Positions 61,551-64,000 of a stretch of 64,000 bases of DNA are shown here, one piece after another. The stretch covers positions 22,701,146-22,765,145 of the forward strand of contig NC_052399.1 in assembly GCF_009389715.1 (NCBI RefSeq), in the 5' to 3' direction. Every line of letters begins with the position of its first letter. Within the stretch, counting starts at the first letter, position 1. The position numbers and the translations under genes were made by a program. This DNA is from Phoenix dactylifera. Its lineage: Eukaryota > Streptophyta > Magnoliopsida > Arecales > Arecaceae. Under the pieces are notes generated by a model that was not told where the DNA came from, made no database searches, and saw nothing but the letters and a program-made list of their open reading frames with translations.

Positions 61551-62423
61551 GAGCCCGAGAGATATGGAGGAGGTCACCGGTCCTACTACCCGACTCGATA
61601 GTCTCTGTGCAGGATATGATTCAGATGCTGAGAGCTTCCATGCAGAGTCCCCAATCTACAAAGGCAGGGATTTTGATGGCATACCTGTCCTACCACATTT
61701 GGTTGGACAGGAATGCCGGCCTATTTGAGAGGAGCAGGTTGTCCCCGAGGAGGGTGGTGGATAGAGCTGCGCTATATGCGAGGGAGGTTATAGCGGCTAT
61801 CGTTCGATTCTCTTCTGGGATAGTCAGGGACACCTGGGGTACTCTCCACGCTGCTTCAGCGCCCCGGTTTGCCCTTGTTTCTTGGGTACCCCCACCCCTT
61901 GACTATCTCAAAGTAAATTTCGACGGCAGTCGGTCAGTGGATGGTGCAGCTGGAGGGGTTGGATTTGTGATTAGGGACCACCTTGGCAGGTTGATAGCAG
62001 CAGGAGGGAGGCGCACGCCAGGACTCACAGTGGTTGGGGCAGAGCTGCAGGCAGCCTGGGAGGGTATATCCTATGCGTGGCAGGTACTTGGTGTGGAGCA
62101 GGTCTGCCTTGAGGGAGATTCATCTGTGGTTATCGACTGGCTCCGAGGGGCGGACCGGCTTGGGGATGGTCACCCCCTCATCCGAGAGATCCGTAGGGTG
62201 GTGCTGCTGTTGGGCGAGGTTCAGATAGGACATGTGTTCAGGAAGGCGAACAGGGCTGCAGACTGGGTCGCCTCTTATGTTGCTCGGCATTCCGGAGATT
62301 TTACTTGGACGTCTGTTTCTGACGTTCACCCTTTTTTGCATCTTTTACTTTCCCGCGATTTAGCAGGTTGTACTCACGTTAGAGCTATATGAAATGAGTA
62401 ACCGCTTTTACCAAAAAAAAAAA
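61551..62423 (+). mobile_element. recent 5'-truncated LINE with intact RNase H frame and 14-bp target duplication
   Basis: The frame is open from the left junction to the natural stop at 62390-62392. It encodes the end of the LINE ORF2 zinc-knuckle/linker region, then a complete type-1 RNase H with all four acidic positions: VNFDGSRS, GAELQAAWEG, LEGDSSVVIDW and NRAADWVA. A short tail ending DLAGCTHVRAI follows, then an A-run at 62413-62425. AAGAGAATCCTGCA occurs at 61537-61550 and again at 62424-62437, a perfect 14-bp target duplication with some overlap into the A-run. The intact frame and perfect flanks mark it as the youngest LINE copy here. It is too short to move by itself. Confidence 0.9.
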
Positions 62424-62523
62424 AAGAGAATCCTGCAACGAAAGATGTGCACCCATTTTTCCACTTCTCGATGTGCACTCTTTTTTTTGTAGGAGTCCCT
62501 TTCATTTGGTGAACATCCTGAAA

Positions 62524-62657
62524 CCCTCAGCAGGCACTCTGGAGACTTTGTCCACGATCGCTGATATTCTTATTTTTTTGTATCTTTTTTTTTTTGACTT
62601 AGCTGGCTGTACTCATTTAAGAGTTATATGAAACGCCGGATTTACCAAGAAAAAAAA
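62524..62657 (+). pseudogene. very short LINE 3' end, same family as 61551-62423
   Basis: It encodes RHSGDFVHDR and, after a stop, DLAGCTHLRVI, matching the C-terminal tail of the neighbour (RHSGDFTWTS and DLAGCTHVRAI). An A-run at about 62650-62658 follows. It lies about 100 bp downstream of the first copy in the same orientation and is clearly older. Confidence 0.75.
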
Positions 62658-63168
62658 ACCCTTCCCAAAAGCAAGCATTCGCTTCCTTAGACAAGGAGTG
62701 GTTGATGGCGGTCTTACGCCGGATATATACACCCATTCGCCTACAAGTACTTCCCCTACTCAGCAAGTTCCCAACAAAATTCCCATCCATAGCACCACCT
62801 CTCCCACGACTCCGCCTTGACACCCACCACCTCCTATGATGGTGGTGGTGTGCTATAAAATATTTATTTCATGCAACAACTAAGTAAGTATCTAGGCCGT
62901 TCATAATAATTTCATAATTATTCTCTCTTTTTGACTAACTAGAAATTCTCTCACCATATCTCGATTGTCACTGCAGCCACTTACCTTCCTATTCCTCCTC
63001 CTCCTCCAATGTTTCGTATTGCCCTCGAATTTCTCTAGATCTCTATTCGAAACCTCTTTTACCTCCCAAAAAAGAGAGAGAAAGAAACGAAACCAAACTA
63101 TAGGGAGGAACGGGACTACTTCGATTTCTAAATCTTAACTATATAAAAAATTATTTTATTAGCAGTTT
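62658..63168. other. intergenic, nothing recognised
   Basis: AT-rich sequence with a short purine run near 63070-63090. No gene seen. Confidence 0.6.
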
Positions 63169-63440
63169 ATAATTTTTTTTGGCACATCGGCTGCTTACAT
63201 TGCTCTCGCATGAGCACAGCCAGCTACATCACTATGAAGAACACTACATAATCTAGAAGGAACATATAACTGATGGGTCCACAAAAAATTCTCAGAATGA
63301 TGAGTAACAAATAAGGCGATCAATCCGCAGCTTGGTTTGCTTCTCAAAAGACGTGTCTGGTCTGGGCAACACAGCACTCTCGCAGTATATGCCGTATGTC
63401 CCTCTTCCGACCTAGGCAACACAACACTCCCGCCGTTTAC
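63169..63440 (-). pseudogene. LINE 3' end on the minus strand
   Basis: The minus-strand frame ends LIALFVTHHSENFLWTHQ, then HSDVAGCAHARAM and a stop. This aligns with VASYVARHSGDFTWTS and SRDLAGCTHVRAI of the copy at 61551-62423. The A-run appears as T's at about 63172-63180. Upstream frame is unclear. Same family, opposite orientation. Confidence 0.75.
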
Positions 63441-63769
63441 ATTTTCATAGTTAAGAAATGCTACTAACCGGAGGATATGTTGGTTTTAAAACTGTCACGA
63501 GACAAGATCAAGCAAACAAAGATAAACAGTGGACCCTATTGGATTACTTAATGAATCTAAAAATTTAATTGAAAATTTTTAAACAAAACGAGGAGCTAAT
63601 CGTAGGTCGATGAAATGTGAGGGGTCAAACCGTCAAAAGGGTATTTTATCCAGCAAAAGGCCAAACCCCGCGGGTCACGCCTCCTCCCGCTAAACAAACC
63701 CCAAATCCTTGCATAAATCAATGCTCCTTTCCTTCAGAATCTTTTCCTCCTACGGATCTGGTTTCTTGC

Positions 63770-63895
63770 CCTTACACTTCCCCTCTCTCTCTCACTCTCT
63801 CCGCACTGTGCCTCGGAGAGGAGGGACGAGCATTCTCCCTCTCTCTCACTCTCTCAGCACTGTGTCTCAGAGAAGAGAGGATGAGCATTCTCATT
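63770..63895 (+). repeat. 55-bp tandem duplication in a CT-rich stretch
   Basis: TCTCTCACTCTCTC(c/a)GCACTGTG(c/t)CTC(g/a)GAGA and GAGCATTCTC recur with period 55 (GAGCATT at 63828 and 63883). Pyrimidine-rich DNA like this is common in plant 5' leaders, so a plus-strand gene may begin near or beyond the window's right edge. No coding exon was confirmed. Confidence 0.6.
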
Positions 63896-64000
63896 CAGGA
63901 GTTCTCTTTGAATAGTTTTAATTACAATGACCGGGGGAGCTATCCCTCTTGATTATAGTATTGCTCGCAAGCTGATTTCCTTCTCAAATAGCAGAAGGTC

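Noticed and set aside
63617-63952. 111-codon ORF at the right edge as a possible gene start
   Set aside because: It runs through a CT-rich tandem duplication and has no recognisable motif. More likely leader or promoter DNA of a gene beyond the edge.

Overview
This window looks like nuclear DNA of a flowering plant. Its multi-exon genes have introns up to about 4 kb with GT-AG borders, and the space between genes is AT-rich and full of plant transposable elements. The gene families present are all typical plant families. The GC-rich coding style, long introns and repeat make-up suggest a monocot, perhaps a palm, but that placement is an inference. I found no rRNA or tRNA gene, CRISPR array or bacterial operon.

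Layout. (1) 1-2852: intergenic DNA, then a GC-rich stretch (about 1980-2430) that is probably the 5' leader of the first gene. (2) 2853-15271: a young Ty3/Gypsy retrotransposon of the Tat lineage, about 12.4 kb, with 5-bp target duplications. It carries two internal tandem-repeat arrays and a block of antisense ORFs. (3) 16017-28275: a nine-coding-exon gene for a KD-group sugar-phosphate/phosphate translocator-like protein (382 aa). Its introns hold a Tourist-like MITE and a LINE relic. (4) 28499-36228: repeats, namely a second copy of the same MITE inverted, GGGTCGGGT-rich arms around an old LINE RNase H piece, a CACTA terminus, and a diverged 0.5-kb duplication. (5) 36625-39664: a four-exon mitochondrial carrier of the BTL (adenine nucleotide transporter-like) type. 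(6) 40234-42786 and 49778-51117, both minus strand: two tandem ZIP metal-transporter paralogs with identical exon structure. They are separated by a 2-kb solo LTR that contains an array of covarying hairpins. (7) 52 kb to the end: no convincing host gene, but many short retroelement pieces, including at least six LINE 3' ends, a tRNA-derived SINE, a MITE and two TRIM-like LTR relics.

How the genes relate. All four host genes encode membrane transporters: an endomembrane translocator, a mitochondrial carrier and two zinc/iron-type ZIP proteins. Only the ZIP pair is related by descent. The carrier and the first ZIP gene are convergent, with stops about 570 bp apart. Nothing suggests shared control of the four.

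The observations most worth a second look are the near-intact retrotransposon in the likely leader intron of the translocator gene, the antisense gene block and paired tandem arrays inside it, the hairpin array in the solo LTR, and the different metal-binding loops of the two ZIP paralogs.
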